DNA of 64,000 nt from an uncultured Lachnospiraceae bacterium (GCA_934437985.1 CAKSBI010000006.1:1-64000); one strand, 5' to 3'. Counted from the stretch's first letter, positions 1 to 8,654 are shown. Notes: generated by a model not told the origin, from the letters alone. Program-made: numbers and translations.

Positions 1-1
1 T

Positions 2-121
2 GATATAAAGGTTGCTGATAAAAACACGTTTTATGTAAGTTATATACCTGGCAGTGCATATGAAGTGTGTGGTGATTGTACAAAAAGAATATTTGTCAGG
101 TATAAAAAAAGTAACAGATAA
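2..121 (+). CDS. 3' end of a secreted-protein paralogue (partial)
   Basis: The last 39 codons of a gene that begins before the window are visible and end in TAA at 119-121. The encoded tail, with the block DKNTFYV followed by a hydrophobic stretch and VRYKK, closely resembles the C-terminus of the next complete gene (250-1281), which has DKNTFYVRF and VKYKVN at the same place. The two are therefore tandem paralogues. Nothing more can be said about its N-terminus or function; the neighbour suggests a secreted repeat or propeller-type protein of unknown role. Confidence 0.7.
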   Translation, partial: DIKVADKNTFYVSYIPGSAYEVCGDCTKRIFVRYKKSNR

Positions 122-172
122 GATTAACAATATCGCAATTCCGGAAAAGGGAGTCCGGTGGATAGCATGCTG

Positions 173-211
173 AAGACTGTATTATTTCAAATGGGGTATT
201 AAAGTTGTAAA
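173..211 (+). pseudogene. Scrap of a leucine-rich-repeat gene
   Basis: This short stretch is almost identical in sequence to bases around 2422-2458 inside the LRR gene at 2320, where it encodes DCIISNGILKS. Here it has no start codon and runs straight into a stop (TAA near 209). It is best read as a leftover of a duplicated or recombined copy of that gene lying between the two paralogues. It has no coding potential of its own. Confidence 0.55.
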
Positions 212-249
212 GATTGATTGGAATATAGATAACAGGGAGGAGAGGCACA

Positions 250-1281
250 ATGAATAATAAATGGATAGTAACAGTAAAAAATATATGTATTATTATAATA
301 GCAGGAATAATATTCGCAGGCGGAATGTCGAATTATGCAGAGGCAAAAAAAGCTGATATAAAGAGAACAAAAATTAACATTCCCATGAGTTATCATGCAT
401 TCTATATGCAAACAGATAACGACAACAATATTGTATTATATAATTATGAGGATGATGGATATAACGCTCAAACAGATGAAAATTATTTTCATATATATAC
501 ATATAAGTACGATAAAAATTTGTCTCCTGCAGATACTGCTGAACCATTGGAATGTCATGATAATGAAATTAATAACGTTGTTAATTTAGATAGCGGCAGA
601 GTATTGGTATGCAGTAGAAATGATAAAGAATCTGTTTATAAATTTACAGTATATGAAAACGGTAAACCAGTGTCTGTTGTGTCGGAAAAGATTAAGAATA
701 AAAATTATAAAGTGGGAGATATAAGAGTTAAAGGCGACAAAATGTATTATGTATGCGGATATGTAAATAAAAAGAATGCTAATTTGTTTTTAAAATGTAT
801 CAACATAAATAATGGCAAACAGGTCAAGAAAGTAAAATTAAATGAAATAAAGGATTGTTATATTGTTCAGATGCATAAGCAAAGAATATATGCAATTGAT
901 GAAAACTATACAACAATTACAGCATATTCCTTTGGCGGAAAGAAGGTGGCAGCATATAAGCTGCCAAAATTAAAAAAAATTATAAGTATCGGAGATAATG
1001 GTTATACCAGGCGTGAATTAGTCAGATTTAAAGATAATTACATATATTATTCTAATGGAAAGGATGGAATATATCGTTGCAATATAAAAGGAAATAAAAG
1101 GAAATTTTCAAAGCTCTTTGATCTTAAAAAGGATGTATTATTTAACAGCAGGAGTAAATTAATGTATGATTATTGTGTGAAGGATAAAAACACATTCTAT
1201 GTCAGATTTATGGAAGAAGAACCGGTTATATGTGCAGATGATGGGAATCCATCATTGTTAGTTAAGTATAAGGTTAATTGA
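250..1281 (+). CDS. Secreted protein of unknown function, possibly beta-propeller-like
   Basis: The 343-aa product begins with a basic patch and a hydrophobic segment (about residues 9-27) followed by YAEAKK, a typical Sec signal peptide. The mature part is rich in Tyr, Lys and Asn. It shows repeating short blocks such as KGDKMYYVCGYV, HKQRIYAIDE and FKDNYIYYSNG, each a charged turn followed by a strand of aromatic residues, which would suit a propeller of about six blades. I recognise no catalytic motif. The start is supported by AGGGAGGAG upstream. A paralogous 3' end lies directly upstream, so this is a duplicated accessory gene. Function is unknown; surface binding is a guess. Confidence 0.7.
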   Translation: MNNKWIVTVKNICIIIIAGIIFAGGMSNYAEAKKADIKRTKINIPMSYHAFYMQTDNDNNIVLYNYEDDGYNAQTDENYFHIYTYKYDKNLSPADTAEPLECHDNEINNVVNLDSGRVLVCSRNDKESVYKFTVYENGKPVSVVSEKIKNKNYKVGDIRVKGDKMYYVCGYVNKKNANLFLKCININNGKQVKKVKLNEIKDCYIVQMHKQRIYAIDENYTTITAYSFGGKKVAAYKLPKLKKIISIGDNGYTRRELVRFKDNYIYYSNGKDGIYRCNIKGNKRKFSKLFDLKKDVLFNSRSKLMYDYCVKDKNTFYVRFMEEEPVICADDGNPSLLVKYKVN

Positions 1282-1322
1282 TTGTAAAATTATACAAATG
1301 ACAATTGGTGTAAATAGTGTCT

Positions 1323-1343
1323 GCTGATTAAAAGAAAATCAGC
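1323..1343 (+). terminator. Weak hairpin after the secreted-protein gene
   Basis: A perfect 7-bp stem (GCTGATT / AATCAGC) with a 7-nt A-rich loop lies 42 nt past the stop at 1281. Only a short TT follows, so termination would be weak. Confidence 0.35.
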
Positions 1344-1407
1344 TTAAAACCATTGATTTTACTGCATTTTCTGCTCGAAAATGGTATAATAAAGTGCACG
1401 GTTTTAA

Positions 1408-1780
1408 TTGATCTCAAATCTTTTTTCGTGCAGTTTTAATAGAAAAATACCATCAGGAGGAGAAGGTGATGGGCAGGATACAAAGAAGGAACAGTCCTCT
1501 GAAAACAAAGGAACCCTGATGCTCGATGCCACCTGCGCTCCATCTAATATCCGATATCCACAGGATTTTTCCCTGTTGAATGAAGCAAGAGAAAAACTGG
1601 AAACGATCATCATTCGTTTTTGCAAAACATATGGATTTTCCAGACCCCGCATGTACCGCAGAGTGGCAAGAAAAAATTATCTTACACTTGCAAAAGCCAA
1701 AAAGCGCAGCACTAAGAAAATCAGAGTAACGATCCGTAAACAGTTAGCATTCATCAGACGGGATATCGGATGGCTATGCA
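1408..1780 (+). pseudogene. Transposase remnant (IS5/IS1182-like, central fragment)
   Basis: An open frame of 141 codons includes LMLDATCAPSNIRYP, DFSLLNEAREKLE and a basic stretch ending near FIRRDI. These are hallmark blocks of the large DDE transposases of the IS5/IS1182 type common in gut Clostridia, where they sit in the middle of a protein of more than 400 residues. The N-terminal DNA-binding part and the C-terminal catalytic part are absent, and no paired terminal inverted repeats were found. After about 1765 the protein similarity stops and another broken gene follows in a different frame. I read it as a deletion remnant, not a functional element. Confidence 0.7.
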
Positions 1781-2139
1781 TATTGCCACCGATGTATATG
1801 CACATAGTGCATTTGCAAATGGGAACCTGTTAATGCATTTTAATAACCAGGCAGATAATCCAAATGTAGCTATAAGCAGGTGGAGTGCGGCATATGACGG
1901 CTATTGATATCGCAAAACATGTTAAAGATAATACATGTGGGGATTTAAAAGATTTTACTAGGCAACATAGTTGTTTTGATGGATAATTTTATTTGGGTCA
2001 TATACGTTATTTTGCTGATGAAATTGGTTTGTCTTCATATAGTAGCACAGTTCAAAATAATCTAAATAAGGTTTGGTCTGGTCAGTATTTTGACAGGGAA
2101 TATACAGACCGTCAAATTAGTGGTTTGGATCCATATTAA
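1765..2139 (+). pseudogene. Broken gene, 3' fragment with an H-x3-D-x3-HS motif
   Basis: Three pieces of one protein can be followed. About 1770-1914 in one frame reads GYRMAMHIATDVYAHSAFA and continues to DGY. From about 1894 the next frame continues as DIAKHVKDN. An in-frame stop at 1984-1986 interrupts this, after which the frame runs FYLGHIRYFADEIG to the stop at 2137-2139. The motif H-x3-D-x3-H-S recalls metal-ligand helices of zinc-dependent phospholipase C-like proteins, but that is a weak inference. One frameshift, one nonsense codon and loss of the 5' end at the transposase junction make it a pseudogene. Confidence 0.55.
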
Positions 2140-2319
2140 TTTCTACGCAGATAGTCCAGCGGTGTGATGTCAAGAGATAAATAATAAAAAATAATATATT
2201 TTTGTAAATATCTCATGAAGAAAAACACATACCTGTTGAACAATATTTATTTGGTAACTTATTAACTGAGATACATGTATTTGTGTATCTAAAAGAATTA
2301 TACGAGGAAGTGAGAATTT

Positions 2320-3417
2320 ATGAAAAGAAATATATTGAACAGGAATAATATAATTGCCGTACTAATGTTGTTGGCTTTTATGTCAGGCTGGCAGAATACT
2401 GTAGCAGGTGCTAAGGCAAAAGACTGTATTATTTCAAATGGGATATTAAAATCGTATAGTGGTGATAGCAAGGTATACAGGATACCCAAAAAGGTAAAAA
2501 AGATTGCATCCGGGGCATTTGAAAAAGCGGCTAATTTGGAAAAGGTGATTATTGGCAGCAATGTTAAACACATTAATAGTTTTTTTGCGTATGGTAATAA
2601 GTCCATAAAGTCAATTGAAGTTTCAAGGGATAATAGAAAATATTCGTCCCACAGCGGACTGTTATACAATAAGTCGGGAAAGAAAATGATCGCATGTGCA
2701 CCGGCAAGAAAGAATGTTGTGATATATGACAAGTGTGAGAAACCGGGCCTGATAGAAGGCAGTAATATAGAGACAATCACACTTGGGAAAAAAACCAATG
2801 ACTGGTATGTAAATAGTCTTGACAGACCTTTTATTGGAGTGGTGCCAAACCTGAAAAAAATAACGGTAAAAAAAGGGAATAAGCGATATTTTACAAGAGA
2901 CGGCGTATTGTTCATGAGAAGCGGTGACGGAAGTAATAATGGCATCTGCCTTGTGAAGTATCCTTCATCAGTACAGGCTGATCGGTATATTATCCCGGAT
3001 GATGTATCATCAATAATGGCGTATGCATTTTCATATTCAACAATAGGCAATCTTGTAATCCAGGAGAATGTGACAAGCCTGGACCGCCCGATATATCATG
3101 CCAATATTGAAAATATTACATTAAAGGGAATGTGTGCCCCGGAAACAGAAAGATATATACAATCTGATGCATACAACCCATGGAGCTTTTGGAGGGGGCT
3201 TGAGCCTGACGATGTAACCGCTGGTAATTTAAAAAGATATATATTCGAAAATGACAATGCGGTAATCCCATCGCCAAATACAGACAATGTACCTTCGCCA
3301 GCGATAGGCTGGACACCGGACTGGCATCCCGGGCATGTTGTTATATGTTCTAGGGCCAACTCAACTGCGCACAGGTACGCAATTGAAAATGGATTGGTTT
3401 GGGAAGAGCTGTCATAA
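2320..3417 (+). CDS. Secreted BspA-like leucine-rich-repeat protein
   Basis: The 365-aa protein starts with a signal peptide (basic KRN, hydrophobic core to about residue 25, then AGAKA). It continues with LRR_5/BspA-type repeats: IPKKVKKIASGAFEKAANLEKVIIG, IPDDVSSIMAYAF and LVIQENV are recognisable repeat units with the typical I-P...I...AF...L pattern. Such repeats form curved surfaces used for adhesion or glycan and host binding. There is no sortase motif or membrane anchor, so it is probably released or held non-covalently. The start is preceded by GAGGAAGTGAG. It is followed by a second protein of the same class 35 bp downstream, probably in the same transcript. Confidence 0.75.
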   Translation: MKRNILNRNNIIAVLMLLAFMSGWQNTVAGAKAKDCIISNGILKSYSGDSKVYRIPKKVKKIASGAFEKAANLEKVIIGSNVKHINSFFAYGNKSIKSIEVSRDNRKYSSHSGLLYNKSGKKMIACAPARKNVVIYDKCEKPGLIEGSNIETITLGKKTNDWYVNSLDRPFIGVVPNLKKITVKKGNKRYFTRDGVLFMRSGDGSNNGICLVKYPSSVQADRYIIPDDVSSIMAYAFSYSTIGNLVIQENVTSLDRPIYHANIENITLKGMCAPETERYIQSDAYNPWSFWRGLEPDDVTAGNLKRYIFENDNAVIPSPNTDNVPSPAIGWTPDWHPGHVVICSRANSTAHRYAIENGLVWEELS

Positions 3418-3452
3418 CCTTTAGATGCCTATTTTAGTGGGATATACAACTA

Positions 3453-4331
3453 ATGAAAAAAATTATTAAAAAATCACTTTGGGGAGTTCTGGGTCTTGTA
3501 ATGATGGGTGGTTTATTCTTAGCCGGAGAAAATAGGTCTAAAGCAGAATCGGCGCCGGCTCCTTCGCCGGCACTGATTGTCAGAAGTGGAGATTATGGCT
3601 ATGAGGTAACAAGCGAGACTGCTAAGACGGCTGCGTTAAGAAAAGTGTATTCCTATACCTCGGAAGTTGTTATACCTTCAACAATAGATGGTTACAGCAT
3701 CGTACAGATAGGAACATATAACACCCCATATATTATTTCAGATAATAGTGTCTGGCTTGACTATGACAATGCAGCGGTTTTTGCAGAAAAAGGCAATATA
3801 GTTAAAAAGCTTACCATTCCGGAAGGTGTTACGACAATATGCGAATACGCATTTAATGAAATGAACAGCCTCAGCAAACTTGTACTGCCTAAAACCCTTA
3901 AGGGCATTGAAGGATATAATTTCATGAATTCGGCATATTTAAAGAAAATAAAAATATCCGGCAGCATGAGTGTGGGCGACAGGGTGTTTGATAACGTGGC
4001 TTTTGATGAGATAATACTTAATGGAAGTCTGTTCACGGGCGAAGAAGAAGCTATGTATGGCTCAGCAAAGACTGTTAGGGTTAATTCTGATAAGGCACAC
4101 GTAAGTCTGGGAAGTATGAAAGCAGGCGAGGTAATAATTGGAAATAAAGTTAAAGAAATAAGACTGGCGAATATTAGGTGCAATAATATTGTACTTAAGA
4201 ATCCCGGGTCGAAAGTTAATATTGAACCTGATTTAATTGAAACCAAGAAATTAACAACTGTAATCACAAAAAATATTAAATGTAAAAAAGATTCTAAGAA
4301 ATATATCTACAGTTGGAAACCGCTTAAATAG
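3453..4331 (+). CDS. Secreted BspA-like leucine-rich-repeat protein, short
   Basis: The 292-aa product has a strong signal peptide (MKKIIKKSLWG, then a hydrophobic core to about residue 25) and a short Pro/Ala linker. Two clear LRR_5 units follow: VVIPSTIDGYSIVQIG and LTIPEGVTTICEYAFNEMNSL with KLVLPKTLKGI after it. The last third is rich in Val, Ile and Lys and keeps a repeat-like rhythm. It lies 35 bp after another LRR protein and probably shares its transcript. The ribosome binding site is poor (GTGGG). The ligand is unknown. Confidence 0.7.
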   Translation: MKKIIKKSLWGVLGLVMMGGLFLAGENRSKAESAPAPSPALIVRSGDYGYEVTSETAKTAALRKVYSYTSEVVIPSTIDGYSIVQIGTYNTPYIISDNSVWLDYDNAAVFAEKGNIVKKLTIPEGVTTICEYAFNEMNSLSKLVLPKTLKGIEGYNFMNSAYLKKIKISGSMSVGDRVFDNVAFDEIILNGSLFTGEEEAMYGSAKTVRVNSDKAHVSLGSMKAGEVIIGNKVKEIRLANIRCNNIVLKNPGSKVNIEPDLIETKKLTTVITKNIKCKKDSKKYIYSWKPLK

Positions 4332-4336
4332 ATTAA

Positions 4337-4459
4337 ATAAATTATACGCTTGCGGCAGGTGAAAAATATGTTGCATTTTGGAATTCAGGTATAAGAAAAT
4401 CAAACGGAGCTTATTGGGATATTAGTTGTGAAGAAGGTGTGTTATGGACAAAAGAGTAG
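4337..4459 (+). pseudogene. C-terminal coding scrap overlapping the next gene
   Basis: Between the LRR gene and the small membrane-protein gene, an open stretch of 40 codons reads INYTLAAGEKYVAFWNSGIR and goes on to DISCEEGVLWTKE before TAG at 4457-4459. The composition looks like real protein, but there is no start codon, and the frame runs through the start of the gene at 4444 in another phase. It is best explained as the tail of a lost gene left by a deletion. Small chance: coincidence. Confidence 0.4.
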
Positions 4460-4833
4460 TAACAATTATATGCTTATTGGTATTAGTGTCAGGTGTAATA
4501 ATTGCGGTTGCAGCACTTTTTAATCAGGATTCTAAGTTGATTGATGGTAAGTTAAGTAATGTCAAAGAGATTAGTGTATTTAACAATGCGTCAGAGAAGA
4601 CATTTAATGATCCGGAAGATTTTGAAAGAATTATAGACTATTTGAATTCCATTGATGTAACCCCAAAAGAACCTGATGACGTTGACGGATTTGCCTGTCT
4701 GATTGATATAACATACATAGATGGAACGACAACGTCAATTGTATTACGTGGGAATGCAATCGTGGTGGATGGCAAATATTATTCTATATCTGAAGAAGCC
4801 TGTGATGGTTTTAAAGCTTTGTATGGCAAATGA
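4444..4833 (+). CDS. Small membrane-anchored extracytoplasmic protein, unknown
   Basis: The 129-aa protein has an N-terminal transmembrane or signal-anchor helix (about residues 5-26, from IICLLVLVSG to AVAALF). A roughly 100-residue acidic domain follows, with predicted alternating strands (VKEISVF, LIDITYIDGTTTSIVLRG, AIVVDGKYYSIS). It lacks a lipobox. I recognise no named family with confidence; the domain resembles small extracytoplasmic domains common in Clostridia. GAAGG lies close to the start. Its 5' end sits on a scrap of an older gene. Confidence 0.6.
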   Translation: MDKRVVTIICLLVLVSGVIIAVAALFNQDSKLIDGKLSNVKEISVFNNASEKTFNDPEDFERIIDYLNSIDVTPKEPDDVDGFACLIDITYIDGTTTSIVLRGNAIVVDGKYYSISEEACDGFKALYGK

Positions 4834-4859
4834 GATTTTATAAATATGAAAATTTCCTG

Positions 4860-4890
4860 TTGACTCTACAACAGTTGTAGAGTTTATGAT
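4860..4890 (+). promoter_or_regulatory. Promoter with 19-bp spacer and palindromic operator for the MATE gene
   Basis: A -35 TTGACT (4860-4865) and -10 TATGAT (4885-4890) are separated by 19 bp, longer than the usual 17. The spacer holds a perfect inverted repeat, CTCTACAAC-A-GTTGTAGAG (4864-4882). This is the arrangement of MerR-family activated promoters, whose overlong spacer is corrected by DNA distortion. A BlaI/MecI/CopY-type repressor site with TACA/TGTA half-sites is the alternative. No regulator gene is adjacent. Confidence 0.7.
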
Positions 4891-4922
4891 ATGCTTATAT
4901 CAGACAAGGGAGAAATATCATT

Positions 4923-6323
4923 ATGGAAAAAAATCTTACGACTGGCAGTGTATTTAAAAATGTAATTCTGTTTTCACTGCCGTATTTGCTTTCCTATTTT
5001 CTGCAGACACTCTACGGAATGGCTGATTTGTATATTATTGGACAGTATGACGGTGTAGCAAGTACTACAGCGGTGTCTGTCGGTTCACAGATTATGCATA
5101 TGATCACTGTTATGATTGTAGGTCTTGCCATGGGTACAACAGTAAGCATTGCACAGGCAGTCGGGGCAGATAACAAAAAACAGGCATCTAAGGCTATTGG
5201 TAATACGATAGTTTTGTTTATGGGGGTCGCTGTTGTGGGAATGGCATTGCTGCTTATGTTGGTGCATCCTATTGTATCGGCAATGTCTACCCCTGCGGAG
5301 GCGGTGAACGGAACTGTCACATATCTGACAATCTGTTTTATTGGTATCCCATTTATTACAGCATATAATATCATCAGCTCTATTTTCAGAGGTATGGGAG
5401 ACAGCAGGAGCCCGATGTATTTTATAGCTGTAGCATGTGTTGCCAATATTGCACTTGATTACCTTTTTGTGGGAATTTTTAGGCTTGGGCCTGCGGGAGC
5501 AGCACTTGGAACAACCATTTCCCAGGCAATCAGTGTACTGGTATCATTGGCTGTTATCATAAAAAGAAAAAGCGTCGTTCTTATCAAGACAGATTTCAAA
5601 CCTCATCGGCCGGTTATGGGGAAAATACTATCTATCGGTATTCCAATCGCTGTGCAGGACGGTCTTATTCAGGTTGCTTTTATTGTGATAACGATTATTG
5701 CAAACCAGAGAGGATTAAACGACGCTGCCGCTGTAGGCATTGTAGAGAAAGTTATGAGCTTTCTGTTTTTAGTTCCGTCGTCAATGCTATCTGCTGTTTC
5801 AGCTCTTGGCGCACAGAATATCGGGGCTAATAAAACAAAAAGGGCAATTGCAACTTTACGGTATGCAGTGTTCATAGCAGTGGGATTCGGAGTACTGGCA
5901 TCTGTTATAATTCAATTTACTGCCGGATCGGTCATATCCTTATTTACAGATGGAAATACGTCGGACGGAGCGGATGTGATACGGCTTGGCAGCCAGTATC
6001 TGAGAGGTTATATTTTTGACTGCATATTTGCAGGTGTTCATTTTAGCTTCAGCGGTTACTTTTGTGCCTGCGGGAAGTCCGGACTGTCATTTTTACACAA
6101 TATCCTGTCAATTGCACTGGTTCGTATACCGGGAGTTTATCTGACATCAAGAATATTTAAAACAACATTGTTTCCGATGGGGCTGGCGACAGCAGCCGGC
6201 TCGCTGTTATCTGTGTTAATATGTGTGATTGCATTTTATGTGATATGCCATAAAGAAATGGCAGGAAAAGGCAAATGGCCAGGCCGGTGTATCACTGATC
6301 CGGTGGGCATTCCCAATAACTGA
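4923..6323 (+). CDS. MATE-family multidrug/Na+ antiporter
   Basis: The 466-aa protein has about 12 hydrophobic segments and the MATE pattern in two homologous halves: [19 protein letters not shown] near the N-terminus, GMGDSRSPM before the middle, and GIPIAVQDG opening the second half. These proteins export cationic drugs, dyes or metabolites across the cytoplasmic membrane using Na+ or H+. The length is normal. It sits alone between a palindromic, probably inducible promoter and a strong terminator. That suggests regulation by a MerR- or BlaI-like sensor encoded elsewhere. The substrate cannot be read from sequence. Confidence 0.9.
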   Translation: MEKNLTTGSVFKNVILFSLPYLLSYFLQTLYGMADLYIIGQYDGVASTTAVSVGSQIMHMITVMIVGLAMGTTVSIAQAVGADNKKQASKAIGNTIVLFMGVAVVGMALLLMLVHPIVSAMSTPAEAVNGTVTYLTICFIGIPFITAYNIISSIFRGMGDSRSPMYFIAVACVANIALDYLFVGIFRLGPAGAALGTTISQAISVLVSLAVIIKRKSVVLIKTDFKPHRPVMGKILSIGIPIAVQDGLIQVAFIVITIIANQRGLNDAAAVGIVEKVMSFLFLVPSSMLSAVSALGAQNIGANKTKRAIATLRYAVFIAVGFGVLASVIIQFTAGSVISLFTDGNTSDGADVIRLGSQYLRGYIFDCIFAGVHFSFSGYFCACGKSGLSFLHNILSIALVRIPGVYLTSRIFKTTLFPMGLATAAGSLLSVLICVIAFYVICHKEMAGKGKWPGRCITDPVGIPNN

Positions 6324-6399
6324 ACTTATAGCCTGCCTGATGGGATATGTATTCTTAAGGAAAATCACCCAATAGAGGATATAGAGGGAAGATATAATA

Positions 6400-6436
6400 A
6401 AACCTGTGGAATGTATTGTCATCGTTCCACAGGTTT
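6400..6436. terminator. Bidirectional terminator between the MATE and GH43 genes
   Basis: A perfect 12-bp stem (AAACCTGTGGAA at 6400-6411 pairs with 6425-6436) has a 13-nt loop. T-rich sequence on the right and an A-run on the left let it act on both strands. It lies between two convergent genes. Confidence 0.8.
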
Positions 6437-6468
6437 GTCATTATTATAAGTTATAACTAACTAACTGC

Positions 6469-7452
6469 TCAGTCGTTAGCATATGGATTGATTGTCTGGA
6501 TCGTACCATCTTCATTGTAAGTGATCTCTGTGTATTTAACGCATCTCATGCTGCTGACACCTCTTGACCATGATGAGTCATGGTAGAAGAGATACCATTT
6601 ACCATTGATCTCAACAATTGAATGATGGGTTGTCCATCCGATAACCGGCTCAAGAATCTTGCCACGGAATGTAAATGGACCTTCAGGACTGTCGCTTGTT
6701 GCGTATACAATTGTACATGTTGTACCTGTTGAGTATGAAAGGTAGTATGTACCGTTGTACTTGTGCATCCATGGACCTTCAAAATAACGTCTGTCTTCGT
6801 CCCCGGCCTTAAGCGGCTCACCATTCTCATCAAGAATTACAATCTCCTTGGCAGGCTCTTTGAACTGGAGCATATCATCTGTAAGCTTTGCAACTCTTGG
6901 ACCAAGTGCGTTCTGCTTTCCTGAAGGTACGTCAGGATTCTCAACATACTCGCCGGTCTGCCACTTCTCAAGCTGGCCTCCCCAGAGACCACCGAAGTAG
7001 ATATATCCCTGTCCATCATCATCGACGAGTACAGCCGGGTCAATACTGAAGCTTCCCTTTATGTAATCCGGTTCAGGAATGAACTTTCCTGCCGGCGAAT
7101 CGCTTGTTGCAACACCGAGTCTGAAGATTCCGTCCTTATCGCGTGCCGGGAAATACAGATAGTACTTACCGTTCTTGTATGCACAATCAGGCGCCCACAT
7201 CTGTTTTGAAACCCATGGAACGTCATCCTGATGAAGGACTTCGCCACAGTCAACACATTCTGAATCAAGGTCATCCATGCAGAGGATGTGATAATCCTCC
7301 ATGGTGTACTGGTCTCCGTTGTCATTGTCTTCGCAGTCATGCTCAAGGTCATGTGATGGGTAAATATATACCTTGCCGTCAAATACATGAGCAGAAGGGT
7401 CTGCTGTGTAAATATGGGTTACTAATGGTGTATTCTGTTTGATAGTAATCAA
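6469..7452 (-). CDS. Glycoside hydrolase family 43 (xylosidase/arabinofuranosidase)
   Basis: The 327-aa single-domain protein has no signal peptide and should act in the cytoplasm on imported oligosaccharides. The GH43 five-blade fold is shown by its three acidic residues: D18 in TADPSAHVF (general base), D138 in FSIDPAV (pKa modulator) and E225 in YFEGPWMH (general acid), along with WAPDCAY and HHSIVE. The family hydrolyses beta-xylosyl or alpha-arabinofuranosyl ends of hemicellulose oligosaccharides. The open frame starts at a TTG only 1-3 nt from its GAAAGGA ribosome site, which is unusually tight; an ATT codon at 7449 would give normal spacing. A strong sigma-A promoter lies upstream. Confidence 0.9.
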   Translation of the reverse strand: MITIKQNTPLVTHIYTADPSAHVFDGKVYIYPSHDLEHDCEDNDNGDQYTMEDYHILCMDDLDSECVDCGEVLHQDDVPWVSKQMWAPDCAYKNGKYYLYFPARDKDGIFRLGVATSDSPAGKFIPEPDYIKGSFSIDPAVLVDDDGQGYIYFGGLWGGQLEKWQTGEYVENPDVPSGKQNALGPRVAKLTDDMLQFKEPAKEIVILDENGEPLKAGDEDRRYFEGPWMHKYNGTYYLSYSTGTTCTIVYATSDSPEGPFTFRGKILEPVIGWTTHHSIVEINGKWYLFYHDSSWSRGVSSMRCVKYTEITYNEDGTIQTINPYAND

Positions 7453-7490
7453 ATCCTTTCGTATAAATATTTTAGTTCACATATAAAAAT

Positions 7491-7519
7491 ATTATAAACG
7501 CAACACATATCAATGTCAA
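7491..7519 (-). promoter_or_regulatory. Sigma-A promoter of the GH43 gene
   Basis: On the minus strand a perfect TTGACA (7514-7519) and a perfect TATAAT (7491-7496) are 17 bp apart. Transcription should start near 7484, about 30 nt before the GH43 start. The consensus quality suggests that regulation, if any, is by repression. Confidence 0.85.
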
Positions 7520-7655
7520 TTGAAGAAAATAATATAAACCCGGGTCTTAGTGGTTGTATGTACTAACCTGATATTGTATAATTAATAATTAACAGTTTAT
7601 ACAAAGGTGTGACATTTTTTGATGATAGATGTTAAGGGATAAGGGAAGGAAATCT

Positions 7656-8654
7656 ATGGGCAGATTATATAACAGACTAAGAAGAGGAATAATTGCCGGT
7701 TCGCTTCTGGCAGTTATGGTAAGCAGTGTCTGTGTAATGCCGCAGACACTGCAGGCGAAAACGAAAGTAACGACCAAAAAGCTGACAATGACAGTTGGTG
7801 GGAAAAAGAGGCTGCATTCTCCGCGTACAGCCGGAAGGACAGTGTATAAGTCGTCTGACAGGAAGACTGCCACGGTCAGCCGGAAGGGTGTTGTGACTGC
7901 AAAAAAGAAAGGAAAATGCGTTATAACAGCAAGGTTAAGTAAACGAAGGTATAAGTTTATATTGACCATTAAAAAGAAAAGGCTGCCACATGCTGATGAT
8001 GCTGTTAACACAGGTGAGCCATCAGCACCGTCATATACATTACAGCCCCAGCCGGGGGATCAGGAACCGGCTGCAACGCCGTCAGAGATTAATGAGAAAA
8101 CACTGGCTGATAATATTGATGTTAAGGGCAGTATGCTTTCAAGTGGTAAGAGGTTATATATTGTAACTAACAACAATCCGGTACAGATTAATTCTGTAAG
8201 ATTGAATGTGATGTATTACAATAGTGAAGGGATACCGGTAAAGTCGGGAGAGGTTTCATTAAAATATCTCGACCCCTCAGAAAAAAGATATATTGTTGCC
8301 GCAACGAATGTCGAGGGTGCGGATTATCTGAAGACGACTGTAGGTATTAAGTGTTCTTGTTCACAAAATGCCGTTAAAAGCAAGGTTCCTGTCTCGGTAT
8401 CGGCAAAGGCTGATCCGGAAGATAAGACTATTTTAGCAACGATAGCCAATTCGGGAACAGGCGGATGTTCATTCCGGTGCGTGTGCCTGTTTAAGGATTC
8501 AGAAGGAAAGGTTCTGGATGCCAGGGAGATAAAGACGGTTCTGAAAGAAGGGGAGACAAGAAGTGAAACCATAATGGCCCCGTATAAGATTACATCCTAT
8601 GAACCAATTGAGTATTCGGAATATGAGCTTATATATTATGCCGTCGGCAATTAA
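7656..8654 (+). CDS. Secreted protein with an N-terminal Ig-like (BIG2) domain
   Basis: The 332-aa product has a signal peptide (RLYNRLRRG, then a hydrophobic core ending at LQAKT). A BIG2-like domain follows at about residues 34-100 (KKLTMTVGGKKRLH, KSSDRKTATVSRKGVVTAKKKG, KFILTIK), then a Pro-rich linker. The C-terminal part of about 190 residues alternates strands (LYIVTNNNPVQINSV, VRLNVMYYNSEG, ATIANSGTGGCSFRC), reminiscent of FxLYD-like beta-sandwich domains. The start at 7656 is preferred to an in-frame ATG at 7629 because GGGAAGGA lies 6 nt before it. It is probably cell-wall or matrix associated; the ligand is unknown. Confidence 0.75.
   Translation: MGRLYNRLRRGIIAGSLLAVMVSSVCVMPQTLQAKTKVTTKKLTMTVGGKKRLHSPRTAGRTVYKSSDRKTATVSRKGVVTAKKKGKCVITARLSKRRYKFILTIKKKRLPHADDAVNTGEPSAPSYTLQPQPGDQEPAATPSEINEKTLADNIDVKGSMLSSGKRLYIVTNNNPVQINSVRLNVMYYNSEGIPVKSGEVSLKYLDPSEKRYIVAATNVEGADYLKTTVGIKCSCSQNAVKSKVPVSVSAKADPEDKTILATIANSGTGGCSFRCVCLFKDSEGKVLDAREIKTVLKEGETRSETIMAPYKITSYEPIEYSEYELIYYAVGN

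Noticed and set aside
2298-3050. 250-codon open frame on the minus strand over the LRR gene
   Set aside because: No ribosome site and no recognisable protein; the plus-strand frame has signal peptide and repeats.
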